NCBI RefSeq assembly: GCF_047495875.1
Contig: NC_092470.1
Span: 16,033,001 to 16,097,000, forward strand
Length of the DNA stretch: 64,000 nucleotides
Source of the DNA: Pithys albifrons albifrons
Lineage: Eukaryota > Chordata > Aves > Passeriformes > Thamnophilidae
Reading direction: 5' to 3'
This document shows, piece by piece, positions 1 to 11,184 of the stretch. How positions within the stretch are numbered: the stretch's first letter is position 1; every line of letters begins with the position of its first letter. Below the pieces are notes generated by a model. That model saw nothing but the letters and a program-made list of their open reading frames with translations. It was not told the DNA's origin and did no database searches. Made by a program: the position numbers and the translations under genes.

Positions 1-258
1 GATTACTCTGGCTCCCTGAAGAGGAGGGTAATCTTCTTTCCAGGAATTTGTGGCTGTCTCAGTAAACTTAAGAACTCACCAAGATTAAGGATGTCTTTCT
101 GTGCCCACCTCCTCCCTTTTATACTCTTTTACTATACCCTCCTCTGGGGCACGCAAGGTGCTTATGTTCAGATGCAGTCCCATGGGACCTACACTGATCT
201 TTGCTGTGGATGTAGTTTCCATCTTTCCCTTTTTTTGCTTCAACGCTATTCCCTTCTG
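1..258. other. noncoding, left edge
   Basis: No gene is supported here. The stretch is pyrimidine-rich on the plus strand. On the minus strand a GTGAGT donor-like hexamer lies near 72-79 and a GTAAGT hexamer near 281, just inside the end of the long minus-strand open frame next door. These would matter only if that frame is an exon. Confidence 0.4.
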
Positions 259-1056
259 TCACAAACCAGTTTCTCCTGACTTACATCTGCGTGGGGGCAG
301 ATAAACTGGTTTTTCAAAATGCTTATTAAAAACTACCTCTACTATGCTCCATTTCCTTCTGCTTCCAGCCATTTGCCTATGTTTCAGTACAAGGGTGATT
401 GCACCTTCCCTGCCTTCTAAGGCCTGGCTCCAGCAGTCCATCCCCAGCTGACCCTTTCGCATCTCAGTGCTGTCTGGCCCTACCTCACAGTACTTGGCAG
501 CACACCTTGTTCTGAGAGGTGTTTCAGTTACTGATGGGTGAGTGACTTGATTCAAAGTTTGCTTTGGATAAGCTCCCATGAATTGTAATGCTTGACTGTA
601 GGTTATCCAAACTATCTGGGCCTTTTGAGACTCTAAATTGGCCTGGAAGATCCAGGCTGTTTTCTGAGATTTTGGCACTTCCTGATCCCAGAGAAGCTGT
701 GGATAGCATGGCAACAGGCTTTTGTATGAGAGGTCAGCATTTTGGCTTCTTTTTTTAGCTGGATCCTGCAAAAGTAGTGAGCAAACAAACAAGCCCATTA
801 GAACCAGGTGGTCCCAGAAGCCAGGTGGGAGCTGTAAGGAGCTCTCTGGTTTCTTATATTTGAGATGTGCATTGCCAGGACCTGCTGGCTGGCATTTGAC
901 AGAGAGGAGAGTGGAGAGGCTGTCTATTTGCACAACATTGGATTTGGCACCTTGGTGCACTAATCCAGGGGTAGATCTGAGTGGAGGAGGGATGCTGCAC
1001 CCCAAAAAGTGACTAATGGAGATGGTTTTGATCAGAAAAAAATCACCCCAATACAA
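259..1056 (-). CDS. unidentified 265-codon open reading frame
   Basis: This is the longest uninterrupted frame in the window and lies in AT-rich DNA, where frames above about 130 codons are otherwise seen only in the CpG island and a few isolated places. It opens with TTG rather than ATG. The first in-frame ATG is near residue 87 (MGLFVCSLLLQDPAKKRSQN), so if it is coding it is more likely part of a larger spliced exon or an old retroelement remnant than a complete gene. The predicted protein has no domain I recognise: no zinc knuckle, protease, reverse transcriptase or integrase motif, and no clear signal peptide. A basic, tryptophan-containing tail follows residue 200. On the minus strand an acceptor-like CCATCTCCATTAG lies near 1012-1024 and a GTAAGT donor-like site near 276-281, so an exon of roughly 730 nt is conceivable. 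It may also be a chance frame. Confidence 0.2.
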   Translation of the reverse strand: MYWGDFFLIKTISISHFLGCSIPPPLRSTPGLVHQGAKSNVVQIDSLSTLLSVKCQPAGPGNAHLKYKKPESSLQLPPGFWDHLVLMGLFVCSLLLQDPAKKRSQNADLSYKSLLPCYPQLLWDQEVPKSQKTAWIFQANLESQKAQIVWITYSQALQFMGAYPKQTLNQVTHPSVTETPLRTRCAAKYCEVGPDSTEMRKGQLGMDCWSQALEGREGAITLVLKHRQMAGSRRKWSIVEVVFNKHFEKPVYLPPRRCKSGETGL

Positions 1057-4000
1057 TAGATGAAGCTGTGACTGACAAAGTGTGTGTTTTTGCTTGTGCT
1101 ACAGCCTCTCACAACGGCGTATGTACAAACAGCTAGAGATTCATGGCTAATGCAATATCCTGTCTGGAGGGAGAGCAGGAGATTTGGACATGAGCAGACC
1201 AAGCAGTCCCTTGGCAGAGCCTCACCAGTTCCAGCACGCTGTAGTTTAGCAACTTTCAAGCCAAAAATCTTGTCCAGATCATTAACAGCCAGTGATCGAC
1301 CTATTCTCCCAGACTTTGTCTATGCAGTTTTTAAACACATTAACACTGGCCAATTATTATTATTAAGGCAGGAAGATTGATTGAGAGAGAGGGAAAATCC
1401 TGTCTTCTACAGCTCTATGTAAAGATCCAGCTGTTAAAGGGAAAAAAAAAAAGTGGTCAAAGATTTGGATAAGTTCTGTAGAATAACCATTACTCCTGTA
1501 ACTGCAGTTGTGAAAGGATTCCCTACAGAATTTGGGGGTGGGATAGAGCTTATTACCTGCACTGCCAAGTCTGTGAGACAAAGAGAGCAAATCCCTGACC
1601 TCATGATGTCATCTATTTTCACTCAGCTTTGAATCCACTCTTCTCAGCTCAAAACCACTGGACAAACACAGTTGTTTTGTCAAACATGGATGTAAAATGG
1701 AAAGGGGGGGGGACTACCCTCAAACCTACATTCCCTTTACATTATAGTATGTTCTTCAGAGTAATTTACAGTGTTCTGATGTTTTTGCTTTACATACTGC
1801 AAACCTCCTTCTCTCCAGCTTGACTCTGGTGTGCAGCCTTCCTGCCCACATGGTGTCTGTTTCGTGCAGACGTCATGAAGTTATTGCTAAATCACAGCTG
1901 TCTTGCCAAACAACTGGTTCTTCCTCTGGCCAATTTTGTTCAGCCTCTGAAAAGCTACAGGACTTGTGCTGGGCCTCACTCAAACTTAAATGATGTGCTC
2001 AGTTACAAACACCAAATAAAATGCAGGACAGTAATAAAGTAGTTAAGTTTTGATTAATTCTGTGAAAGGGTTAATAGGATTTTTTTCTTCTTTTTTTTTG
2101 TCCCTCTCTCTAAGGGAGGGGGAAAAGAAAGACAGAGTGAGAGACCCAAGTGGACACAACTAGAACAAAGCCCTGTTTATGATTAGTATGGCTGAAAATA
2201 TCCATGTTAGGCCAGGTGCAGATGGCTAATTCTCCCAGACTACAAGCCAATTTAAACCATAATTCCTGAGATAGACCACTTTTCCCAACATTAATGGGAA
2301 CCAGCTGCCTCCTATTAATAATATGGATGATTATAAGAAAAAAAAAGTGGGGGAGGGAATAGTGGAGTTAGAGAAGATATTATTTTCCAGACTGTCAGCC
2401 GTGTCCTGCTGAGGACAATATGGAAAGCTATGGAATACAAGTCTTGAAAAACCTGTCAAGTTAAATACGCATAGTGTGTTTGTTCAGAAGAAAGATGGAG
2501 TTATCAGTGTACTTCTATGTTGTGGTGACAAGGTTATTTAAGGGGTAACAATTGTATTTATTTAGTTATTTGCTAGTTCTTTGCTTTTGCTTTCCCTCTG
2601 CTGACACTGGATGGTTTTGATTAGCTTCCTAGGAGGGGAGCCCATTGCCTTTGGTACATTGAGCCTGGCCATTCCCACTGAGGCCTGATTTCATGTGAGA
2701 TTGTGGAGTACATCAAAGTAGAAAGACAACAAATGTTCTGAAGGGTTCTCCTGAGAGCCTGACTTGCTGGTTCAAGAAATTTGTTCGGGCTTCCATTATC
2801 GTTGTGCCTGTGTGAGATGAAATGTGAAGACATGGCAGTTCATGGCGTGTAATAGGAATGAGTCTCAGGAGTGGGGGTTTATTCTGTGCGCTTTATGATT
2901 GTTTTCCTTTGGTTGTTTTTGGAAATCTGAGTAGAATTTATTTAATAAAAATAAATTCCATACCATACGTATTTTACTTATTTGGAAGGCAAAAGGAGAA
3001 GTCCTGTAGTATCAGTCATCTTGGCGATACTCCTTGTTCCCTATGCAGACATGATTCTTAACACATGGGTCATTTCTTTGAGATTGATGAATAAAGGGAC
3101 TCACTAAAAATGTTCCTCTTGCCCCTGCAGGAGACGAGGAGGAGCCTGTGCCCTTTTGCCAGTTCTGCTAGGATTTTTTGAGATTCTTGGAGACATTTAG
3201 CTCACACAGGCTGCATTTCTTCTTAATCCATTTGATGACTGTCTCTGAACATGTGAAGGAAAGTCCAGCTCATGGCACTTTAATTCTTGCTGGAGGGTGG
3301 CAAGGACTTGTGTACTTGAAGAGATGCACAGATGGAACAAACTGGGATTGATCCCTACCCAACTGAAGGTACAGAAGCCTTCCCAGACCATGTGGGCCTT
3401 GTACATACCTCCTCCAAATGCACAAACTGCAAGGGGTCCTCAGAGCTTTTCCTGCTCTTCTCTCCTTTCTAAGAGGAAGCGGGGAGAAACACAGACTAGG
3501 ACTTTGATTCTTTAATACCCTGATCACTCGCCTTTAAGACAGAGAGCCAGGAACCATGTTTCTTAGGAACAATTTCCCTCATTTAGACACCTTCTATCCT
3601 TTGCTAGGTTACAAGAAGAGCCTTTTCCTAAGTCAGGAGTAAAATGTCCTCTATATCACCAACACTTACTCTGAGAGAAAAAAATAAAAATCTATATACT
3701 TTCACATCCTAGCTAAGCCATGAAAATAAGAACATTCAAGCAACATAACTCAGTGGCAACACTCTGTTTTCATTCACATGTTTTAGTAGCTCAGTCCTTC
3801 CATGGGTCAGCAGAACATCTCTCTGGGGTATTTACTGTGAAAAAGAAAATCTCTACTGTCTATATCCAAACTTCAGTAGTATTTAAAGCAGACAGAGCAG
3901 AGGCAATGAGGAAGAGATTATTGATTTTATGTATGCAAATAGGCCATAACTGAGTTGACAAGATCTTTTTAAATAATTGAAAAAAATCAGCCTCAGCTGA

Positions 4001-6589
4001 CAGTAGTTCACCAGATAATGAGGCTGGTAGTGAGGAACGTGAATAATTAGAGAGGGGGATTTTTGCTGCATGGAATTGACCCTTGGGGGCTCAGAGAAAG
4101 AAGGATTTGTGGCTGCTCTGAAATGCTAGTGGTCTGGTCCAGCATTCCTCTTGTCAATACGAACCTTGTGTTTTTATTGAAAACACGTGTCAAAACAAAA
4201 CAGGATTTGAGGCTGCTACTGAGAGAAGGTAGGCAAGTCCAGAGACAGCAAACCTGTTTTTCTGTTTGTTGCCAAAAATACCGTACCACTGCTGCCCATC
4301 ATGCTCAAATGAAAGGATAGACGATAGGCATACGCAATTCTTGCTGTATCTGTATGTATAGATAGAAAAATATCATATACTGGTGATTCTGACACTATTG
4401 CCTCCTCAGTGAAGCTATTCACACTCAGAAAATTAGAGAAATCAGGGCTACTATGGCATTTTGCTATACTTTGATGATGTCTGGATTGAGAGCTTACATT
4501 ACAGTACTTCCCTGGAGAAAAGCTGTTGTAGCAAGCAAGGACTTATCTTTCCTGGACAGGCAGAGGAGCATTAAGTGAAGACCTGCCAGTCATATATAAT
4601 ATTTAACTCCATATGGGCTGCTAAAATACTTTAAAATCTTCATGAATTTGGAGTACTGGATTTGTTACCTGCATTATAGAGAATTCAAAGTATAAGAGGT
4701 GAGAGTCTAGTATCTGGTGTCTTTGGGTTTTTAAGATTTTTTAAATTTAAAATTATTTTGCTGGGCTGATGTTAAACATCTGCCTCTTTCTCTGCCCTCC
4801 TCCCTATCCCACCTCCTGAGATGGTTTTATTTCATGGGCGAATTAAATGGTTTGGGAAGATATAGAACCCAATTTGTAATGTGCTTTAGGGGCTTTCAGA
4901 ATGAAAGGCAGGGATTGAAGTAGAGTATTTGGTTATTAGTGTCTCCATATTTCTTTTGCTTGATCTACCTGTCCCATCATGTTGTCAGATCTTCACGGTT
5001 GAGATTTGAGGCAATAATGTTGAAAGCTGGAACATGTGAGCTCTATTTAAGCCCAGCACCATCATATTTCTGGAGTGAATCTAAGCTTAATTGAAAAGGC
5101 AAGTGGATTTCTTTGGCAAAAGAAAACATCACTGTCATAGGCTTTACCAAGTTCAGTTAAAGAGAGTAGAATGTGCTCTGGCATTTTTGTTTGGTTTCCA
5201 TTTTAGATATAAAATTAATGACATATTTCATCTGTTGTAGGTTTTAAGGATGATTTATAAACTAAAAAGAAAATAAAAATAAAAAGAACTTTACAGCATT
5301 CCAAGGTCTGGCCCTTGTGATGCCAGGAAATAAGTCTTCCCTCATCTTAATAACATCTTCACAACAGTTTGTGCAGACCAGATTACACACTGTCTTATGG
5401 GCAGCATGTATAGTTGTCACCATTCCTCATCATGCCTGTGATCTCTTCTGATGTATTTCCTATTGCTCTTGAATAGTTCAAGAAACAGAAACTATTTGCC
5501 TCCAAGTTCCAAAGGATTAGAGCCAAGTTTTGGATTGGAGGCCCATGGAGTTGGGTTGAGAGTAGCCCTACTTCTTCCCTGCTGCCACAAGCACAAATAA
5601 CTCCTCTCTTTGGGAGGTCAAAATGTCCCAAGGCTTCCAGGAACAGCTCAATCTGTTTCCATCTTCTAAAATATTTTCCAATCATCACTGTCGTTTTAGA
5701 TATATTTCTTTTGGTGAGCATCCATTTTTAGTTTAGAAATTGTAGATTTTTTTTATATTTGATACTCCTTTTTGTTAGTTTGAACCACCATGTGATTTTT
5801 GTCCTGTGCCCTTCAGAATAGAATTTATGGGAAGGTTTCACCCTCAGTAATAGTTTTACCAAAAAGAATTTCCATTATTAATTAGTTGCACAAGCTCAAT
5901 TGATTCTTTAATGGAACATCACAAATAGATACTCATTCTAGAAATCTAAATCCACTTGTTGTGGTCTTTTGATCAGGCACTTTGATTTTATTTGTGTCTG
6001 ATGCATTTTAGTGTCCTCACTGCTTACTGATCAAGGGCTCTGCTATGAACTAGGAACATTTTAGGAAATGTTATGGCAAAATAAAAAATACTGGAGATCC
6101 TCAAATTGAAGAAAATAGCAGTCAATCAGCTCTGCATGGCTCCTTTTGAAGACCTCATCTATCATTTGGGAATTGGCACAGGAAGCCCTTAGATTACAGT
6201 GGAATTATAAGCACACTCTTGCAGCAGTGGCACAATTGTTTTGAAATTAGGCAGATCTTCTGTGTTTACTATTTGGCAGGTTCTGTGTTTTTGGCTGGCA
6301 GCCACACTGAAATGTGTTTAGTTTTAATTGACAGCCATGGTCAACACTGCAGATCCCAGGTAGGTACTGCTAATCCTGACAAGGCAAGGCAGAAACAGAA
6401 AGCAGGCTTGTGTTCCAGCCAGCCAGAGACTCAAGTCTTCGGGAAGCAAAGGAATTCTGCCTCTAGACCGTTCTGAACCTCAGGAGCTCACCCTCCAGTT
6501 TCATCTCCACCTTAGCATCTCTTTGTAACAGCCCACAACTATGGGAGCTGTAAGCTGTTGCAAACAAAATGATTGTGTGATCAGCTTTA
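1057..6589. other. noncoding stretch, no gene seen
   Basis: About 5.5 kb of AT-rich DNA. It contains short homopolymers (A run near 1442-1452, G run near 1705-1713, T run near 2091-2099) and an A/T-rich AAATA-type tract near 5264-5286. Open frames are short, overlap on both strands and show no splice-bounded, protein-like segment I would defend. A minus-strand donor-like GTATGT follows an open stretch near 3400, but no convincing acceptor pairs with it. It is probably intron or intergenic DNA. Confidence 0.5.
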
Positions 6590-6692
6590 ATAGAAGGGTT
6601 TTGGTTGGAAGGGACCAGCCCCCTTTGCCATGGACATGGATGCCACTTAATAGATCCGGTTGCTCCAAGCCCTATCCAACCTGGCTATTAGA
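6590..6692 (-). mobile_element. CR1 LINE 3'-end fragment, antisense
   Basis: Read on the plus strand, it shows the reverse complement of the CR1 tail: GGTTGGAAGGGACC, then a diverged CCATGGACATGGATGCCAC block and GGTTGCTCCAAGCCCTATCC. The terminal octamer repeats and the more upstream text are missing or too diverged to see. It is a short, old copy. An open frame across 6541-6753 on the plus strand is an accident of this repeat and not a gene. Confidence 0.75.
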
Positions 6693-9600
6693 GCATAGAG
6701 ACATCTCAAGTTGTATTTTCTTGGATTTGAGACCTGAAATCCAGAAACAGTAAAATGTGAGACATTCCAAAAGTGCATATGGTTAGATTTATGTAAGCCA
6801 CAGTTTGTAATGGTTTAGATTTAACCTCCTAGTCCTTGTGAGAGAGTTTCACCCTTGGTCTCAAGAGAGTAAAAGAGTAACCCAGAACATTTACAAAAAT
6901 AAAATAAAAAAACAAAACAAAACATATGCACAGACTTAGGATAGCTTAGTCATGACATCTAATTAGGGACAGCAATGATTTCTGTGAACTACAGAAAAGT
7001 TAGTTCAGTTGGCATGAAATTCCACAGAATCATACTCGCAACTATCTCTCAGTCTATCTGTCTCTCTGTCTACCAGTTCCACTCATATGCTTTATTATTA
7101 GTGATGCATTCCTTGTGTTATTGTCTTCCTTATAAGATAATTTCTCAAGGAATTCTTGAACTTCCCCCTTAAGGGCCTTGTATTTCAAGCAGCTGCTCAG
7201 CAGAGGTCCATGACAAAGTGACTTCCCATCAGCACATAGGTCTCATCCTTATTAACCTCTTATGCCTCTGACAGAGAAGAATCCACAGCATGAAGTTAGA
7301 CTATACCAAAAAAGGACACTGAAACTAGAGATTAAGAGCAAAGGAAATTTGGTGTGTCACTTGGGAGTACATGGGATGATTGTTCCAACCTTGCCTTTTG
7401 TCCCAGTGAGAAAGTAACCCAACCCTGACGCTGCCAGTGACAGCTTCAAAACATGACTTCAGTGAGTCAAGGTATTCCACAGCCTCCAGATACAGTTACT
7501 GGTGGTACCTCTGCAGAGAGATATCTTCAGAACATTTATAAATTTGCATTATTTCTGAGACCTGATTTTCAGTCTAGGAGAAGTTAAAGAATATTCCCCA
7601 GTGTCTCACTTTTAGTGGGTCTGTGAGATTGAGGTGGAGACCTGACTGTTCCAAGCTTTCCAAAAGGCATTTCCAATAGCAGAGTAGCCCTATTTTCTCC
7701 TTCAACAGGCCTTTAAACTGCAGTACTTGTTCATTAGCTCAGACTTTGATTTGGCACTCCTATGTCATGCAGATGTAGCAATCACATTGGTAAGCCTGGA
7801 ACTAATTAAAAGTGGAATATTTTAGATCAGTCATGGTGAGTGTGGCCAGATTTACAGGGAGAATACAAGGGCACTTAAGCAGCAGAGTGATCTAGCCTTT
7901 TGAAAATGTTCTTCCTGCAACATTGGTACATTACCTGCAGGCCAACTGGGTTGGACCTTTAGAGCACTCTTTATACACCCTCTGGCTGGTTAAAGGGGAG
8001 CTTTAAAACATCAGCATTTCATGATTTGCTGCATTCCAGATGCATGCAGAATCATCTCTAAAGACTGCCTAGCAAGACATTGCTTTTTTAAAGAAGGCAT
8101 GGTTTCCAAGCTTGTCCATCAATTTAAGAGACAATGAGTTAAAGGCAGTGGGGAATAGAAAAATCTGGAGATCGAAACAAAAAACAGATGAGGAGATAGA
8201 TATGGCTCTAGCTGTGTACAACCATACATCTGACAGCTGCACAGAATGGAGTAGGGCCATCATAGATAATACTGTTACCTAAAACTTGGAGACTGCACTG
8301 ATTTCCAACAGCCTCTCCAATCCTGTGAACTTGATGTGTGAATGACTGAAGAGAGAGCTCTCCTGCAGACAGCATTGCAGGGCCTTTGGGAAGGAAAGAT
8401 TATCCACAGAGCAATTATATGGTGGGTCACCATAATTTTCTCCTTGCTTAGCTCAACATTTTCTGGGCTTTGCTGCTCCTGGCTGCCAGCTCTGCACCTG
8501 CTCCATGCTAAGTCAAGCTTAGAAACAAAGCAAAAACCCTGTGGTCTCTCCCAGGGTGTAGTCAGGGCTTATTACAGATCAGTGCTTTTTCCCTTTGCAC
8601 CTCACCAACAGCTCGCTGTGACTGGCAACTGGTGTGCTATGACACTAGTCACACACCAATTGCACCCCTCATCACGGTCTGGTGGGGACATCAGGTTCCT
8701 GTCGCCACTGCTCTGTGTCACCTGATTGTTTCCTGGGCAGCACCAGGCTGTGAGTGCCTTGAGTCAGGATCTCTTCCAGACGTGCAGACTGTAATGGGCT
8801 GTTTGATCACATCCCCACTGGACTGCCTCCAAGCAAAGGAATAAATGATATGGGTGTCCCAGATATTGCTGCTGCTGGAGAATGGAAAGCTTACCTGTGC
8901 CTCGTCATTCAGGGATGACATTCCCTATAAGATGCTCAGATGGCAAAGCCTGTTACAAGTTTGTATATATGAAGATGACTTTTTAGTCCTGGTACCCTCC
9001 AAAGGATTTTGAAAGCAGGTAAGTTAGTATCATATAATGGTATTTTAAGAAACTATTTTAATTCGGAAAGACTTTTAAAATTAATTTGTCGAGAAAGTGT
9101 TGAATGTAGGTGGAGGCACATGGGCAGGTGGTTGTGGGGTGTTGCATCCAGCTTTTCACTTCAAGAGATGGACTGTCACCAAAAGGTCCCAAGTGGTTCT
9201 GCTGAGGGTATCCAGCAAATGTCTCAGTTTATCAGCCCCCACCTCCCCAGACAAATAAAATAAAAATCAACTTTCTCTAAACACGGCTTGGCTTGTAGTC
9301 TCTGCAAGGGTATCTGTGCAGCAAGAGTTATATTACCATTAAAATTATCTAACTGGAGACTCTGCTTAGCAGCATTGTAGGTGACATGATCCCTGGCTGT
9401 GGTGTATCCAAACAGATTGTTGCAAAGCCTTGAATAAACATTTTGTAAGTCTAGCTCTGAAGCAATTTACATCAAACAGCATTTATTGCATGGTTGCCAA
9501 CTAGTTCTTGTTTATTCCTGACAGAGCAGACAGTGTTTTCTATCAAATCTGTTGGGTGAAAACACAAAACCTATTAATAATGTGGCAGGAACCTGACTGA

Positions 9601-9985
9601 ATGCAATATTTATGGTTTATGCATGTGAAAGTTTCATGGAGGGTTTGTTTATAAAGAGTACATGAATTCTGTGGTTAATGTCTGAAATGAGTAAGAGAAC
9701 AGGAATAATTTTCAACATTTTTCTCACAGGTACATATACCCACATACTTTCATTCCTCTTGTAATATGAAGGGGTGATACTTTTCTCAGAATAATCTGAA
9801 TTCAGAGCTTGTCAAAGCTGGTCCATCCATTGATTTCAAAAGTTTTAGTCTGGGGTCAATGCATTGTAGAAAATATTAGACTAAAGCATTCAAAATCTAG
9901 CAAAAGGAGTAAATTCCCAGAGCCCTTAAATTTTTCTTGTGTGTTATGTGTTACTGTGGTGAAATCTCAAGTTCATCCTTTGATT
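6693..9985. other. noncoding stretch, no gene seen
   Basis: About 3.3 kb with an A-rich tract (6890-6925, AAAATAAAAT/AAAACAAAAC type) and a TCTG/TCTA-rich patch near 7045-7075. A tiny minus-strand exon-like segment, 30 nt at 8898-8927, has CATCTTATAG before it and GTAAGC after it. A 32-nt plus-strand one lies near 8988-9019. Both are too short to trust. The 9440-9680 stretch is AT-rich and homopolymer-poor, but I cannot assign it a function. Confidence 0.45.
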
Positions 9986-10048
9986 TCAGTGACAAGTTGA
10001 AACAGTGTAGAAAAGGAGCAGAACCAGCTCTTGGCCGGCGGCAGCCAT
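9986..10048 (-). other. short CpG-rich patch with a strong-context ATG
   Basis: An isolated GC-rich island of only about 35 bp (GGCCGGCGGCAGCCATCG) sits in AT-rich surroundings. Read on the minus strand it gives CACGATGGCTGCCGCC, a good Kozak-type context with G at +4, followed by a 20-codon frame starting MAAAGQELVLLLFYTV and ending at a stop. It resembles the start of a housekeeping-gene message and also a YY1-like element. It could be the 5' piece of a decayed processed pseudogene, a minor promoter, or chance. No longer frame continues from it. Confidence 0.2.
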
Positions 10049-10878
10049 CGTGAGGTGGTGAGTTGTGTGCTAAGCACCTTAAAACTGAATCTCTTCCAAA
10101 CCCCAAGTCTACAGAATGGATATGGAAATTTTGTGAAGTGAGTCTGCAGTTGGAGTATTTTTTTTTTCTTTTTGCTTTCACACAAATTAAGAGAGTTCCA
10201 AAAACAGCCTCTAATGCTCATTTCTACTGGCAGGGCCACTATTGATCAAGTCCAGAAAGAGGGATGGAAAGGCACGACAGTATTGACAATGATCCCAAGC
10301 TGTGGAGTTTGGATCTAAACCTTGATCCAAACTTTGCTAAAGAACAGGAGGATTTTTAGTATCTGGAGGTTTGATTTAATCTCTTGTACTTGCATGGAAA
10401 ATCCATAGTGCTGGAGTGCAGTGTATCCTCAGGGGATAAGATCTATTGGATCTGTTGCTCTGTGGTGATTGGCTCGGTGGGGAAACTTTTATGCTGGGAA
10501 AAGAGGGGCCTAAGCAGCATCAGCAGCATCTGCAAGGGAGAGGGGTCTCCAGCCACGGGAAGCAGGAGAACAAAGACTATGCCAGTTTTCCTAAACGCGA
10601 CCCAGCTCAAATGTCTCATCTGGCCTTTTTCCAGAACAGTCTTTTTTCTTTATTTTTTGTGTCAGCTGGATCAGGTATAGTACTTAAAACCTGATTGAAA
10701 AATTGACTCATGAATAGGTTGGAAAGTTTAATCAGGATGAAAACTTTCGTCACGTTGTGATTAATACTTGCTGAATTTCTGAATTTTTTTAATGAGTTGC
10801 AATTCATTAAACTAATTAAACTCATTGATTTCAACCAGATATTTGCACCTGGAAACGCATTTATGTTCATTTATTATT
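10049..10878. other. noncoding stretch, no gene seen
   Basis: AT-rich sequence with a T run near 10160-10168 and a short AGCAGCATCAGCAGCATC direct repeat near 10514-10531. The overlapping plus-strand frames at 10384-10694 are low-complexity and frame-ambiguous, with no splice context, so I do not call them. Confidence 0.45.
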
Positions 10879-11184
10879 GGAGAGGGACTCTCCATCAAGA
10901 ACTGAAGTGACAGTACAAGGAGTAATGGGGTCAGACGGCAAGAGGAGAAATTCATGTTGGATATACAAAATAAATTCTTTACTGTGAGGATGGTGAGGCA
11001 CTGGCACAGCTTGTCCAGATAAACTCTGGCTGCCCATCCCTGGCAGTGTTCAAGGCCAGTTTGAATGGGGCATTGAGCAACCTGATTTACTGGAAGGTGT
11101 CACTGCCCGCAGCAGAGGGGTTGAAATGAAATGATCTTTAAGATCCCTTCCTTCCAGACAAACCATTCTGTGATTCTGTGATTT
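10879..11184 (+). mobile_element. CR1 LINE 3' end
   Basis: This is a collinear match to the CR1 3' region: GAGGGACT start, ACAAGGAGTAATGG, a TTGGATATA...AAATTCTTTACTGTGAGGATGGTGAGGCACTGG core, GTTCAAGGCCAGTTTGAATGGGGC, then ATGATCTTTAAGATCCCTTCC. It ends in the CR1-specific tandem octamers CATTCTGTGATTCTGTGA. As usual for CR1 it has no poly(A) tail and is 5'-truncated. Several substitutions in otherwise invariant blocks indicate an inactive, fairly old insertion. Confidence 0.92.
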
